A stretch of DNA of 64,000 nt. Origin: Acidobacteriota bacterium (GTDB lineage: Bacteria > Acidobacteriota > Holophagae > Acanthopleuribacterales > Acanthopleuribacteraceae). Of the stretch, positions 34,072 to 44,011 are shown in pieces. The notes beneath the pieces are model-generated. The model saw only the letters and a program-made list of their open reading frames with translations. It was not told the DNA's origin and made no database searches. Numbering within the stretch: the first letter of the stretch is position 1; each line of letters starts with the position of its first letter. The stretch lies in assembly GCA_030066195.1 (NCBI GenBank), contig JASJCB010000054.1:1-64000 (forward strand), written 5' to 3'. The position numbers were made by a program, and so were the translations under genes.

Positions 34072-35475
34072 GTGCATCACGAACTACTTTTTGAGCCCTT
34101 TCGCATCAAAACCGTGGAGCCCATCCGGTTGACCACTGCCGATGAACGGCGCCGGCTGTTGGCCTCCGCCCACTATAATCTATTCCTCTTGCATGCCGAC
34201 GATGTGGTCATCGACCTGCTTACCGACAGCGGCACCGGCGCCATGAGCACCGATCAATGGGGCGCCTTGATGACCGGCGATGAATCCTACGCGGGCAGCC
34301 ACAGCTACTATGCTTTCCGCGACGCAGTACGCGATATCTTCACCATGCACGAGGTCATCCCCGTCCACCAGGGCCGCGCCGCCGAGCATCTGTTGTTCAG
34401 CAACATCTGCCGCGCCGGCCAACTGGTGCCCAACAACACCCACTTCGACACCACCCGGGCCAATCTGGAAGCGGTCGGCGTGGAAGCCCTGGACCTGCCC
34501 GATCCCATCGGTCACGATACGGCGTTGCGGCATCCCTTCAAGGGCAATATGGATCTGAACGCCCTTGCCGAACTCCTGGCTCGGGAGCATAAACGCATTC
34601 CCTTCGTGCTGTTGACCATTACCAACAACAGCGCCGGCGGCCAACCGGTCTCCCTGGAAAACGTGCGTCGGATCAAGGAGATCATCCAACCCTACGACAA
34701 ACCCCTGTACATCGACGCCGCGCGCTTTGCCGAGAATGCCTACTTCATCAAGATGCGCGAGCCCGGTCAGGCGCACAAGACCGCCATGGAGATCGCCCGC
34801 GAGCTGTTTTCCATGACTGACGGCGTCCTGATGAGCGCCAAAAAGGACGGCATGGCCAATATCGGCGGGTTCCTTGCCTTGCGCGATAAGGACCTTGCCG
34901 AGCAGTTGCGCGGCACCCTGGTGCTCACCGAGGGTTTTCCCACCTACGGCGGTCTCGCCGGTCGCGATTTGGCGGCCCTGGCCGTGGGTTTCTACGAGGC
35001 GTTGGACGAGCACTACCTGCGTTATCGCCTGCGCACCGCTGAGTATGTGGCCGAGCAGTTGGAAGATCGCGGTATCCCCGTTTTGGAACCACCCGGCGGT
35101 CACGGCGTCTATGTGGATGCGGCACGCCTGTTGCCCCACATTCCGCCCGGGCATTTCCCCGGACTCTCCCTGGCTTGTGCGCTCTACCTGGCCGGCGGCG
35201 TTCGTTCGGTGGAAATAGGCAGTTTGATGTTCGGCGCACATGACGACCAGGGACATTTCGTCCCCGCGGAACACGAGCTCCTCCGCCTGGCTTTCCCGCG
35301 CCGTGTCTATACGCAAAGTCATTTCGATTACGTGGTCCAGGTGCTTCAACGCATCAAGGACTATGCCGAACTACTGCCCGGAATGGAGATGGTCTACGAG
35401 GCGCCGCGCCTGCGGCACTTCATCTCCCATTTCCTGCCGCGCGGCAACTTCCCGGAATTCACCCCCAAACCCTGA
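34072..35475 (+). CDS. tnaA: Tryptophanase
   Basis: 467 residues, PLP-dependent beta-eliminating lyase splitting tryptophan into indole, pyruvate and ammonia. The PLP Lys is Lys257 in LMSAKKDGMANIGGF. Two sites separate tryptophanase from tyrosine phenol-lyase: THFDTT carries Asp126 where phenol-lyase has Thr, and VEIGSLMFG lacks the phenol-lyase Arg. Both favour tryptophanase. Start is GTG at 34072 right after GGGAGGTGATCC. Inverted repeats lie upstream. Product indole would be a signal or waste; no tryptophan permease is adjacent. Confidence 0.82.
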   Translation: MHHELLFEPFRIKTVEPIRLTTADERRRLLASAHYNLFLLHADDVVIDLLTDSGTGAMSTDQWGALMTGDESYAGSHSYYAFRDAVRDIFTMHEVIPVHQGRAAEHLLFSNICRAGQLVPNNTHFDTTRANLEAVGVEALDLPDPIGHDTALRHPFKGNMDLNALAELLAREHKRIPFVLLTITNNSAGGQPVSLENVRRIKEIIQPYDKPLYIDAARFAENAYFIKMREPGQAHKTAMEIARELFSMTDGVLMSAKKDGMANIGGFLALRDKDLAEQLRGTLVLTEGFPTYGGLAGRDLAALAVGFYEALDEHYLRYRLRTAEYVAEQLEDRGIPVLEPPGGHGVYVDAARLLPHIPPGHFPGLSLACALYLAGGVRSVEIGSLMFGAHDDQGHFVPAEHELLRLAFPRRVYTQSHFDYVVQVLQRIKDYAELLPGMEMVYEAPRLRHFISHFLPRGNFPEFTPKP

Positions 35476-35529
35476 ATCCACCCCACAAGACGATCATCGA
35501 CACAAGCAATACCATGACAAATGATCGCT

Positions 35530-37716
35530 TCAATGGTTGGTGATGGCCTCGTACAGTTCTTCGGGGGTATCGGCTTCCAAGATAATGCGCCGGTTGGTTT
35601 CCTTACCGATCAATCGGGCAATGTGCGAGATATGGCCCAGGTGCTCGCTGGGCTGGTCCAGCGGACTCAGCAACATGAAAACGATATCGATGTCGGAGCC
35701 GGTATGTTTGCAGGGAATACCGGTCTTGGCGCGCGCTACCAGTAACAGGGCCTCTTCGATATGCGGGCTGTAGGCATGCGGCATGGAAATGCCGTGGCCC
35801 AACAGGCTGGTGAACTCTTCCTCACGGGTCAGCAGGTCGCTGAGCAGGGTGTCCCGATCCAGCTGCGGCGCTTGTTCCGCGGTTAGCGACAACATGCGGC
35901 TATACAGGCTTTTAAGATCCTGGCGTTGGCTGAAGACCACCCATTCCGGGCGCGTGGGCAGGGTGGGTTCCTGGGACTCCGGTTCGGGCTCCTCCAGGGT
36001 CAACAAGGTGGCGGGGCGCATATGGTCCTCGGGCGGGCCCATGATGATGTCGCCGTTGTACAGGGTCAACAGGACCTTGTCGGGGTCGACCTTACTGCCC
36101 CCGGTCAGGGACCTGCTGCGGATCGGCGCATCTACTTCACCGTGGCTCATCCAATAACTCAGCGCGAGCCCGTGCCAGACGGCCGTGCCCATGGAGGGCA
36201 ATGCCCGCCCCTCTTCCACCGCATCTTCTTCCCAGCGGTACAGGTTGGCGTCGTCCAGGAGATTGTCCCAGCGTTGGCACAGCAGGCGGTTCAGGTTCTC
36301 GTTGCCGGTCAGGGCCACGAAATTGCCGCAGCCGTAGAAGTCCACATAATGCTCGGGATCGATGGCCATGGCGTCCACGCACAGGGCGATCAAGCCCTCG
36401 CGTCGAGCCAGGCTGGCCTCGCGCGGGTTGCTGTCGATCAATACCACCGAGAAACCGTTGTCCTCGATGAAATGAGCCAGCTTACGCGCCACCGCGTGCG
36501 CGCCGACCACGATCCAGCCGGTCGGTTTGGGTTCCAGAACACCCAGCAGACGACCCACGGCGCCCGCGGTGAAACCCTGGAAGATCACGGTTCCGGCGAT
36601 CACCGAATAGGTAAAGGTCTCCAAAAAGACCGCGTGTTCATTGCCCTCATTGGTCAGGCCCAGGGCAAACAGGGACGCCATGGAGGCGGCCACGATGCCG
36701 CGGGGAGCAATCCAACTGAGGAACAGTTTCTCGCGAAATTGCAGGGAACTTTTTCGGGTAGAAAGGAAGATGTTTATCGGGCGCACGACAAACATAACCG
36801 CCAACACCACGCCGCCCAAGGCAAGGCCGTATTGGGTGAACTTGACCAGTTCCAGGTTGGCGGCCAGCAGGACGAAGAGCAGGCCGATCAGGAAATCCTT
36901 CAATTCCACCTTATAGGTGACGATCTGGCTGAGCTTGGGCGTATCCAGCGAACCCACCACCAGACCGGCCACGGTCACACTCAACAGGCCGCTTTCCACC
37001 TTGATGGTGTCGGCCACGGCAAAGTTCAGAATAGCGCAAGCCAGCACGAAGATATTCAGGTATTCGTCCTGAATCCAATTGCGTTTGATGATGACGTGCA
37101 CCAGCAGGCCGAAGATGAGGCCCAGAACCGCGCCCACGGCAAAACGCAGGAAGAAGTCCAGCAGGACCGTTCCCTCGGCGCCCGCGGCGCTGATGTAATA
37201 GTCGAAGCAAAGCAGGGCGATGAAAACGCCGATGGGATCGATGAGCACGCCTTCCCAGTGCAGGATGTGATGCAGATTCTTGCGCACGCGGATGCGTGAC
37301 AGCAGGGGACCGATGACGGTAGGTCCGGTCACGATGATCAGGCTGGCGGAAAGCAGGCAAAAGGCCCAGTCGAAGGGAAAAACCAACTTGAGAATGACCG
37401 CGGTCGTAAGCCAGGTAACCAGAACCCCGGCTGTCAAAACCCCCCAGATCTCAGCGGAGACCTGCCGATAACCCTTGATATCCAGCGTCAAGCCGCCCTC
37501 GAATAATATCAGGCCGACCGCAATCGAAATAATGGTATTCATCCCCTGGCCGAGGGTTTCGGGTTGCACAAGGCCCAGAAACTCGGGACCGGCCAGGATG
37601 CCGCCGATCAGCAAAACAACAATAGCGGAAACCTTGATGCGCGCGGATAGAATAAGAAGAAACACCCCCAGCGAGGCGGCCAGGGCAAAGGTCGTCAGCA
37701 AATGATGTTGATCCAT
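35530..37716 (-). CDS. Cation:proton antiporter with RCK and EIIA-like domains
   Basis: 728 residues. Residues 1-390 are a CPA1/NhaP-type antiporter with about 12 membrane helices (FEGGLTLDIKGYR, GPTVIGPLLSRIRV, SWIAPRGIVAASMASLFALGL). Then a TrkA-N/RCK-like nucleotide-binding region (GWIVVGAHAVARKLAHFI, about 395-520) and a C-terminal PTS EIIA-like domain with the phospho-His motif LGHGISMPH. Exchanges Na+ or K+ for H+ in the inner membrane; the RCK and EIIA parts suggest control by nucleotide and by PTS-like phosphorylation. AGGAG is upstream of the ATG. It converges with tryptophanase. Confidence 0.85.
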   Translation of the reverse strand: MDQHHLLTTFALAASLGVFLLILSARIKVSAIVVLLIGGILAGPEFLGLVQPETLGQGMNTIISIAVGLILFEGGLTLDIKGYRQVSAEIWGVLTAGVLVTWLTTAVILKLVFPFDWAFCLLSASLIIVTGPTVIGPLLSRIRVRKNLHHILHWEGVLIDPIGVFIALLCFDYYISAAGAEGTVLLDFFLRFAVGAVLGLIFGLLVHVIIKRNWIQDEYLNIFVLACAILNFAVADTIKVESGLLSVTVAGLVVGSLDTPKLSQIVTYKVELKDFLIGLLFVLLAANLELVKFTQYGLALGGVVLAVMFVVRPINIFLSTRKSSLQFREKLFLSWIAPRGIVAASMASLFALGLTNEGNEHAVFLETFTYSVIAGTVIFQGFTAGAVGRLLGVLEPKPTGWIVVGAHAVARKLAHFIEDNGFSVVLIDSNPREASLARREGLIALCVDAMAIDPEHYVDFYGCGNFVALTGNENLNRLLCQRWDNLLDDANLYRWEEDAVEEGRALPSMGTAVWHGLALSYWMSHGEVDAPIRSRSLTGGSKVDPDKVLLTLYNGDIIMGPPEDHMRPATLLTLEEPEPESQEPTLPTRPEWVVFSQRQDLKSLYSRMLSLTAEQAPQLDRDTLLSDLLTREEEFTSLLGHGISMPHAYSPHIEEALLLVARAKTGIPCKHTGSDIDIVFMLLSPLDQPSEHLGHISHIARLIGKETNRRIILEADTPEELYEAITNH

Positions 37717-38085
37717 GAAAGCTCCTGCACAAGGAAAGGAAAATAGTTTTGCTTCGGCCGACGAGGGGAACCGGAAAAGCCGGTTCAGAAGGCTACAATT
37801 CGTTTATTCTCATCGGCTAAACCGCTGAATGATTGAGCGGAGCGAGGGGTCTGTCTTACACTTAAACGGCGGGCCGGCGGCTATCGATTCGAGGAAATGG
37901 TTTCCACGAGGCCGCTAACCCGGACGGCTCATTGAAGATAGAAACCATCTCACCTTGTCATCCGGCGCGAGGCAATCATAGCACAACGGTATTATTTCGG
38001 GCCGGTTTCCTTACCCCGATCAGATTCAACCCTTCGGCCAACCCGAGCGCCCTTTCACGGGGAGAGTTGAGTCCGGCAGTCCGGA
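37717..38085. other. 369-bp intergenic region
   Basis: Upstream of the antiporter there is a perfect hairpin GAACCGG-AAAAG-CCGGTTC at 37768-37786, within the likely leader of that gene. The remainder, up to the metallophosphatase end, shows no gene. Confidence 0.5.
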
Positions 38086-38718
38086 TTACGGGCCCCACTC
38101 GAAAACGAAGGAAGTTTCCGGGTGGGGTCGATAGCGAACATCCAGGCTGCACGCATTGATGCTGATGGTTTCTCCAACCTGATAGATACCGCGTCCTTCG
38201 TGAATATGTCCGCAGACATGCCGGCGGGGTTTAACGCGATTGAGCACCTCGTCGCGCAGATCCTCACAGCCGACGGCCTTGCCCACGCTGGTTTCATCAC
38301 CGGCGCCGTACATGGGGCCGTGGGTCACCAGAATATCCGTATCGTCCGGGATCAACCGCCACTTCTTGCGGATGGGTTCGCCGCGATGTACGTTGAAGGC
38401 CCAACTGTGGAAGTAAGGCTGCCAGGGCGCACCGTAAATCTTGATACCCTCGATGGTTACGGCCGCATCGCGCAGATAGGTGACATGCGCCAACAGGGGT
38501 TCGGCCACCTTGGGATTGCGCTCGAAGGGAAAGTCGTGATTGCCCGCAATAACCACCTTGTGCCGGTGCGGCAAGGTTTTCAGCCATTCGGCAAAGTCGG
38601 CGGCCTCGTTGAGGGTGCCCTTGCCGCAGAAGTCCCCGGCGTGAATGAGCACGTCGCCGTCGGGCACATTCAGATAACGGTGCTGATTGTGAGTATCGGA
38701 TAAGCAGACAAACTTCAT
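38086..38718 (-). CDS. Calcineurin-like metallophosphoesterase
   Basis: 210 residues with all family motifs in order: SDTHNQH, HAGDFCGKG, AGNHDFPFE, VTHGPMYG and GHIHEGRG. These hold a two-metal centre that hydrolyses phosphomonoesters or diesters. The short length and MKFVCLSDTH start resemble the MPPED-like group of metallophosphatase domain proteins. Cytoplasmic, no signal. Substrate not known. Confidence 0.88.
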   Translation of the reverse strand: MKFVCLSDTHNQHRYLNVPDGDVLIHAGDFCGKGTLNEAADFAEWLKTLPHRHKVVIAGNHDFPFERNPKVAEPLLAHVTYLRDAAVTIEGIKIYGAPWQPYFHSWAFNVHRGEPIRKKWRLIPDDTDILVTHGPMYGAGDETSVGKAVGCEDLRDEVLNRVKPRRHVCGHIHEGRGIYQVGETISINACSLDVRYRPHPETSFVFEWGP

Positions 38719-38777
38719 AGCTGATTATTGTAAGCCGGCCGGCCGACCTCGGCAACGCAATTCCGGGACACGGCCGA

Positions 38778-38850
38778 GTACCGGACGCGGGCTTCCCATG
38801 GAAGATTTGAGTCCGGGCGTTGGTACCGCCTCATGTTCACGACTTTGCCG
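38778..38850. repeat. Single copy of dispersed repeat also at 58558-58640
   Basis: The stretch from GTACCGGACGC through TTCCCATGGAA and GATTTGAGTC to CTCATGTTC matches the second half of the array near 58558-58640, sharing GTACCGGACGC, GAAGATTTGAGTC and CTCATGTTC in the same order. Confidence 0.5.
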
Positions 38851-38997
38851 GCGTCCTGTTGACCCCGCTGATCCAACTTGTGTTCGAACCTGTGCACGAA
38901 TGGGTTTTTTCTTTAAGCCCGACGCCCCTCCGTCGGTTATAATCTGTGCTCGCCGCCTGCCGGGGCGTGATCGATCGATTCAATGAGAGGTTCATCC

Positions 38998-40017
38998 ATG
39001 GGTTTTCTATCTGGAAATATTGCTTGCACGCGCTTCAACATCGTCTCCCGCCGAGAGGATATCGATTTTGAATCGGCCGCTTTTCGTTTGATCCAGCCGG
39101 GTTCCAATATCACGGAAAGCGTCGGTTTTGTGTCGTTCGAGATTGACGAACCTTACGAAGCGGGTCACGGTCGCTATGCCTTCCGCGTGCGCATCGACAA
39201 GATTTCGGTAGATTCCACCATGGTCAAGGAACGCTGGCGCGAGCTGATCAAGGCGGACCTGGACGCGGGCCGTAAGGTGGGTCCCAAGGCAAAGAAAAAA
39301 CTGAAAGAACTGGCCGAGCAGGAAATTCTCAGTCAGTCGGCGCCGCGCTCCAAGGTGATCGAGGCCGTCATCGACGGCGATATTTTGTATTTGGGCTCTA
39401 CCTCCAAGGGCCTTATCGGCACCGTGCTCAGCCTGTTGCAGGGTGTCGGCGTCGAAGTGGAGTACAAAACGCCCTGGCTGGATGCCGGCCTGGAAGAGGA
39501 ACCCTCGGAATTGATTGACCTGAAGGAGCCGGGCCAGAGCCTCTACGGTTGCCGTTTCCTGAAGGGGCTGTTGGAAGATGAAGAGATTTTCGTGGAACCG
39601 GAGAAGGGTTCCGTCAAACTGATCGCGGCCAACCATGCCAAAGTCACCCTGGCCGGAGAGGTCCTGGGCGAGTTGGACCGGTACATCGAAGAGGGTGCGG
39701 AATTATTGGCCGCCAAGCTGATCCTGGTGGAAATTCCCCTGACCTTCGACGGCATGGCCTATCGCCTGAACGCGTTGAAATTAGATAACGTGAAGGCGGA
39801 TCACTGGACCGAGGTGCTGGACGAACGCCTGGAACTATTGAAAGGCGTATGGGAAAAGTTGGACGAAAAATACACGGCGATTATGGGCACGGAACTACCG
39901 AAACCGGCCGCGGCTGCCGTCGTACCCAACGAGGAATCTCCGGCGGATACTGAAAACGCGCCCGAACCGGGCTCTGAAGAGGCAGACGTCACCACGGAAG
40001 ACGCCCCGCCGTTTTAA
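38998..40017 (+). CDS. RdgC-like recombination-associated protein
   Basis: 339 residues from the ATG at 38998, behind GAGAGG. The pattern HGRYAFRVRIDKISVDSTMVKERW, a KKKLKELAEQEI basic helix, RSKVIEAVIDGDILYLGSTSKGLI and a C-terminal acidic tail recalls RdgC, a ring-forming DNA-binding protein that inhibits RecA-mediated exchange. Identity is by pattern, so I am only moderately sure. The tail (about 300-339) is Pro/Glu-rich and likely disordered. A TATAAT at 38938-38943 may be its -10 box. No operon partner. Confidence 0.55.
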   Translation: MGFLSGNIACTRFNIVSRREDIDFESAAFRLIQPGSNITESVGFVSFEIDEPYEAGHGRYAFRVRIDKISVDSTMVKERWRELIKADLDAGRKVGPKAKKKLKELAEQEILSQSAPRSKVIEAVIDGDILYLGSTSKGLIGTVLSLLQGVGVEVEYKTPWLDAGLEEEPSELIDLKEPGQSLYGCRFLKGLLEDEEIFVEPEKGSVKLIAANHAKVTLAGEVLGELDRYIEEGAELLAAKLILVEIPLTFDGMAYRLNALKLDNVKADHWTEVLDERLELLKGVWEKLDEKYTAIMGTELPKPAAAAVVPNEESPADTENAPEPGSEEADVTTEDAPPF

Positions 40018-40086
40018 AACCCATTGCGTGAGCAACTTTGCCCCGGCCATGTCCAACCCGGCGCAACACCCTACATTACGAGAACA

Positions 40087-41418
40087 TCAATCAGCCGTCG
40101 TCGGCAGCGCCTGCTTTTGCAGGTCGGCGGCGATCCTTTGTACCTCGTCCAGCACGCGCAGCAGGTTGCCGCTCCATAGCTTTTCGATTTGGGCCTCGGT
40201 GTAGCCGCGTCGCACCAGTTCCAGGGTGATGTTGAAGGTCTCCGAGGCGTCCTGCCATCCTTTGATGCCGCCGCCTCCGTCGAAATCGGAACTGATGCCC
40301 ACGTGATCGATGCCCATCAGCTTCACCATGTAGTCGATGTGGTCCACGAAGTCCTTGACATCGGGCGGCGGCGCGACGGCGTGGACCTCCGCTTCCATGC
40401 GGGGTTCGGCCAGTTTGTCGACCTCGGCCAGTTTCGCCCGATAGGCGTCCTTTTTCGGCTGACTCAACTCGCGGTACTGAGGCCAGTTCAAAATCTCGAA
40501 ATCCATGCCCGCGGCAATCGATTCGCGTAATTTGCGTCGCGCATCGTTATAAGCCTTGGATTTCTCCTTGTGCAAATAGGCTCCGAGGGCGACGGTCTGA
40601 ACCACGCCGCCGTTAGCCTTGATGGCCAGCAGTTGCTCGTCGTCCAGGTTACGGCTGTGGTCGCACAGGCCGCGCGCGGAACTGTGGGAGGCAATGATCG
40701 GCGCCTTGGTGATTTCCAGCATCTGCGCAATGGATTCCTTGGAGGGATGGGAAATATCGATCATGATGCCCCACTTGTTCATCTCGGCGATGACCTCGCG
40801 GCCCAGTTCGCTGAGCCCGTTGTGCAGCCAGACATCGTCGCGCTCGCCGGTATTGCTGTCGCACAGTTGACTGTGGCCGTTGTGGGACAGCGACATGTAG
40901 CGGGCGCCCAGATCGGCGAATTTCTTGACGTTGCTTACATCCAGGCCCACCGGATAGCCGTTTTCGACGCCGATCATGGCCACCTTCTTGCCCGAGGCAT
41001 GGATGCGGCGCACGTCGCCGGAGGTCAGGGCCAGTTCGATTCTGTCAGGCGCAATCTCCCCGGTCAGCCGGTGGATGGCGTCGAATTTGTCCATCGCCGC
41101 CTGATAGGCTTTCGCGTAACCCTCGTCGTTCAACTCGCCCTGGCCGACATAAACCACGAGCCAGGCCACGTCCAATCCGCCCGCTTCCATCTTGGGCAGG
41201 GTGAGCTGGGTGGCCAGATCTTGGGTGTAATTGGTTTCCATCGTAAAGTTGGAGGTTCGAATATCGCAGTGCGTGTCCAGGGTAATCACGCGCTGGTGAA
41301 TGCCTCGCGCCCTGGTCTCCAGGTCCATTTCAGCAACCGGTTGGGCCGCTTCCTCGGCTTGGCGACAGGAAAAAAGAGACAAAGCAAGAACAGAAACCCA
41401 TACAAAACGACGAAACAT
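40087..41418 (-). CDS. Membrane dipeptidase (M19 family), lipoprotein
   Basis: 443 residues from the ATG at 41418 with GGAG upstream; a longer reading to 41469 lacks support. The N-terminus MFRRFVWVSVLALSLFSCRQ is a lipoprotein signal. The zinc-peptidase motif DTHCDI, the bridging Glu-like region, HNGHSQLCDS, DISHPSKESI, ASHSSARGLCDHSRN and HVGISSDFDGGGG match renal-dipeptidase-type M19 enzymes. It cleaves dipeptides, probably in the periplasm or on the outer membrane. Confidence 0.9.
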   Translation of the reverse strand: MFRRFVWVSVLALSLFSCRQAEEAAQPVAEMDLETRARGIHQRVITLDTHCDIRTSNFTMETNYTQDLATQLTLPKMEAGGLDVAWLVVYVGQGELNDEGYAKAYQAAMDKFDAIHRLTGEIAPDRIELALTSGDVRRIHASGKKVAMIGVENGYPVGLDVSNVKKFADLGARYMSLSHNGHSQLCDSNTGERDDVWLHNGLSELGREVIAEMNKWGIMIDISHPSKESIAQMLEITKAPIIASHSSARGLCDHSRNLDDEQLLAIKANGGVVQTVALGAYLHKEKSKAYNDARRKLRESIAAGMDFEILNWPQYRELSQPKKDAYRAKLAEVDKLAEPRMEAEVHAVAPPPDVKDFVDHIDYMVKLMGIDHVGISSDFDGGGGIKGWQDASETFNITLELVRRGYTEAQIEKLWSGNLLRVLDEVQRIAADLQKQALPTTAD

Positions 41419-41631
41419 GCGGCAGCTCCGATCAGGAAAATTTGACAGCCCCGAGACGGGCCGGTTCAATGAACCTAACCGAAAAAGAGCACAAGGTCAA
41501 GAATCATGCGTCTTTCGGGTTCATCCGCTCGAGCGGGGGAACATTTCGTTTCTTTTATTTTAGTGGGAAGCATTCGGGCCGTATCGGCGTAAACTAAAGT
41601 GACCACCGATCATCGGCTGCCGGAGCGTTTC

Positions 41632-42564
41632 ATGCTGTTTGCCTTCCTCATCTTCACCCTTCCGTTCAATGAACTGGAAGGTATCGAAACACTGATGAAG
41701 ACGTCGCCCGGCAAAGCCCACGGCATTTTGCAGAAGGCCGCGCAAAGTCGGGAAAACCGGGCCGAGGCCATCCATCTGTTGGCCGTCTTATGCAATCGCT
41801 CCGGCGATATCGAGGGCGCCTTGAACTACGGTGAACAGGCCACCCGGTTAAGGCCCGAGAACAGCGACGCCTGGCTGCAATACGCCGTTGCCATGCGGAA
41901 CAAGTTCTCGCAGAGTACCTGGTACGCCATGACGCGTTCCGGGACCTACCGTTCCGTCCTCAACAAGGCCCTGACCCTGGACCCTCACAATTACGCGGCC
42001 TGGCACGAACGCATCGCCTACCTGCTGCACGCGCCCGGCATCGCCGGCGGCGGTAAGAGCAAAGCCGAAAAAGCCCTGGCCGAATTGCAAACGCTGAATG
42101 CGGGCGCCGCCCATTTCCCCAAGGCCATGATGCTGGCTGCAGAGGAACGGCACCGAGACGCCCTGCTCCATTTTCAAAAAGCGGTCGCCTTCAATCCGCA
42201 CAACACCAGCGCCCGCTTCGGTGAGGCTTTTGCCCTGGTCAACCTGAACCGTCATCGTAAGGCCGCCGCCTGCTTCGAAGCCATTCACCGGGAGGACGTC
42301 GGCCAGATGTCAGCCCTGTTCGAGGCGGCAAGGACCCGCTACCTCGGCAGGTTCGAGCAGGAAGAGGCGCTGGTCCTGTTCGATCGTTTCATTGCAGGCT
42401 GCGACAAAACCAATCCCGTCAAGGTTGCCGACGCCTGGTACCACAAGGGACTGGTCCACGAAGTTCTGGACCGAAAGCAGGAGGCCGCCGAGGCCTATCG
42501 CGCCTGCCTGGCCCTGGACGACGATTTCAAGCCGGCTAAAAAGGCACTGAAGAAATTGCGCTGA
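41632..42564 (+). CDS. Secreted TPR-repeat protein
   Basis: 310 residues from the ATG at 41632 behind GGAG. MLFAFLIFTLPFNELEG is a signal peptide. The rest carries tetratricopeptide units (AEAIHLLAVLCNRSGDIEGALNYGEQA, NSDAWLQYAVAMRNK, ALLHFQKAVAFNPHNTSARFGEAFALV, KVADAWYHKGLVHEVLDRKQEAAEAYRACLAL). TPR domains bind protein partners; the partner is unknown. It lies between divergent and codirectional genes without overlap. Confidence 0.75.
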   Translation: MLFAFLIFTLPFNELEGIETLMKTSPGKAHGILQKAAQSRENRAEAIHLLAVLCNRSGDIEGALNYGEQATRLRPENSDAWLQYAVAMRNKFSQSTWYAMTRSGTYRSVLNKALTLDPHNYAAWHERIAYLLHAPGIAGGGKSKAEKALAELQTLNAGAAHFPKAMMLAAEERHRDALLHFQKAVAFNPHNTSARFGEAFALVNLNRHRKAAACFEAIHREDVGQMSALFEAARTRYLGRFEQEEALVLFDRFIAGCDKTNPVKVADAWYHKGLVHEVLDRKQEAAEAYRACLALDDDFKPAKKALKKLR

Positions 42565-42649
42565 CGGGACCTCGGCTGCCCGCGGCGAAAAGCCCTACCC
42601 TTCTCCCGGGCAACCCATGTAAGATGAGCATGGGGATGAAGAGGGACTG

Positions 42650-43993
42650 ATGAAGATCATCCGGGACACCGTACACGGCGATATCTGCCTGACCAAAGAA
42701 GAAATGCGCATCGTGGATACGCCCGAATTCCAGCGCTTGCGCGGCATTCGCCAGTTGGGCACCTCCAACCTGGTTTTTCCGGCGGCGCACCATACCCGCT
42801 TCGAGCATTCGCTGGGCACCTGCTGGATCACCAAACGCATGATCCGCACCGTCAACCGGCGAGCCGAGCGCGCGGGCCGGCATCATCCGGTCGATGAAGA
42901 AACCGCCCGTTTCCTGGGTTTTGCCTCGCTGCTGCACGACATTACCCACATCCCCTTCGGGCACACCTTCGAGGACGAGCGCCGCATCCTGCCCGCGCAC
43001 GATAAAAGCCGTGAACGCTTGCATTACTTCCTGGAGCAGGGAAAGTTGGGCGCCGTTTTGAAGGAGATGGGCATTCAGGAACGGCTGCTTACCTTCTTCA
43101 CCCAAGGCAAAAACGCCGAGCATGCCTTCTCCTGGCAGTTGGTGGCCGGGCCCATCTGCGCCGACCTGTTGGACTACCTGAAACGCGATGCTTTCTTCTG
43201 CGGCCTGAACCTCAACTACGACGAGCGCATCTTCCGCTACCTGGACGTGGAGTCGGGCAACTTGTGCTTCAACCTATACAGTGACAGGGGCTTTCGCCAG
43301 GACGCCTGGTCAGAGCTGATCAACCTGTTGCGCATTCGTTATAACCTGACCGAGCGGGTGTACTACCACCATACCAAGATGGTTTCGGGCGCCATGCTGT
43401 CGCGTATCCTGGAAGCCATGTTGGCCGAGGGCGCCATTGAAGTCGAGGAATTGTACCGGCTGCGCGACGACGGCTTCCTCTACCTGCTGGAAGAGCGCAT
43501 CGCTGCCGTCCCCGAATATCAACGATTGCTGGATTGCTTCCTGTCGCGGCGGTTGTACAAGCGGGTCTACATGGTTGCCCGCGACCCGCTGAACCTGGAC
43601 TTCCCCGACGCGCAACACATGCGGCGGTTCCAAGAAGCCTATCACCTGAACCGGGATAATGCCCGCTCCCAATTGGAAAAGAAACTGGCGCGGCACCTGA
43701 AGATACCCGCGTCGGCGATCGTGATCTACGCACCGGACACCAACATGCGCCTGAAGGAAGCCCGCGTGCTGGTGCGCATGGACAACGGGCCCCTGGTCAG
43801 CCTGGCCGATGTCAAGCATCCCGAATTACAGGCCTTGGATCACCGGCATCAGGCACTTTGGAAATTCTTCCTGTTCATGGACCCCGCCTATGAGGACCGC
43901 TTCTTGAAGGCGGGCAGGTACCTGGAGAACGAGATCGGCCTGCCCAACCAGTTGGAGTTATTCAACAAGGGCCAGTTGACCTTCAGTTTTTAA
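42650..43993 (+). CDS. HD-domain phosphohydrolase (dGTPase/SAMHD1-like)
   Basis: 447 residues. The HD metal site is seen as His53 (TRFEHSLG), His96-Asp97 (LLHDITHIPFGH) and a later D in ADLLDYLKRDAF. The sequence RDTVHGDICLTKEEMRIVDTPEFQRLRGIRQLG is typical of the dGTP triphosphohydrolase-like HD proteins of the YdhJ/SAMHD1 branch. It probably hydrolyses nucleotides. GAGGGA precedes the ATG. The gene is followed 18 bp later by a gamma-glutamylcyclotransferase-like gene. Confidence 0.85.
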   Translation: MKIIRDTVHGDICLTKEEMRIVDTPEFQRLRGIRQLGTSNLVFPAAHHTRFEHSLGTCWITKRMIRTVNRRAERAGRHHPVDEETARFLGFASLLHDITHIPFGHTFEDERRILPAHDKSRERLHYFLEQGKLGAVLKEMGIQERLLTFFTQGKNAEHAFSWQLVAGPICADLLDYLKRDAFFCGLNLNYDERIFRYLDVESGNLCFNLYSDRGFRQDAWSELINLLRIRYNLTERVYYHHTKMVSGAMLSRILEAMLAEGAIEVEELYRLRDDGFLYLLEERIAAVPEYQRLLDCFLSRRLYKRVYMVARDPLNLDFPDAQHMRRFQEAYHLNRDNARSQLEKKLARHLKIPASAIVIYAPDTNMRLKEARVLVRMDNGPLVSLADVKHPELQALDHRHQALWKFFLFMDPAYEDRFLKAGRYLENEIGLPNQLELFNKGQLTFSF

Positions 43994-44011
43994 GGCGCTT
44001 GTGGAGGGAAA

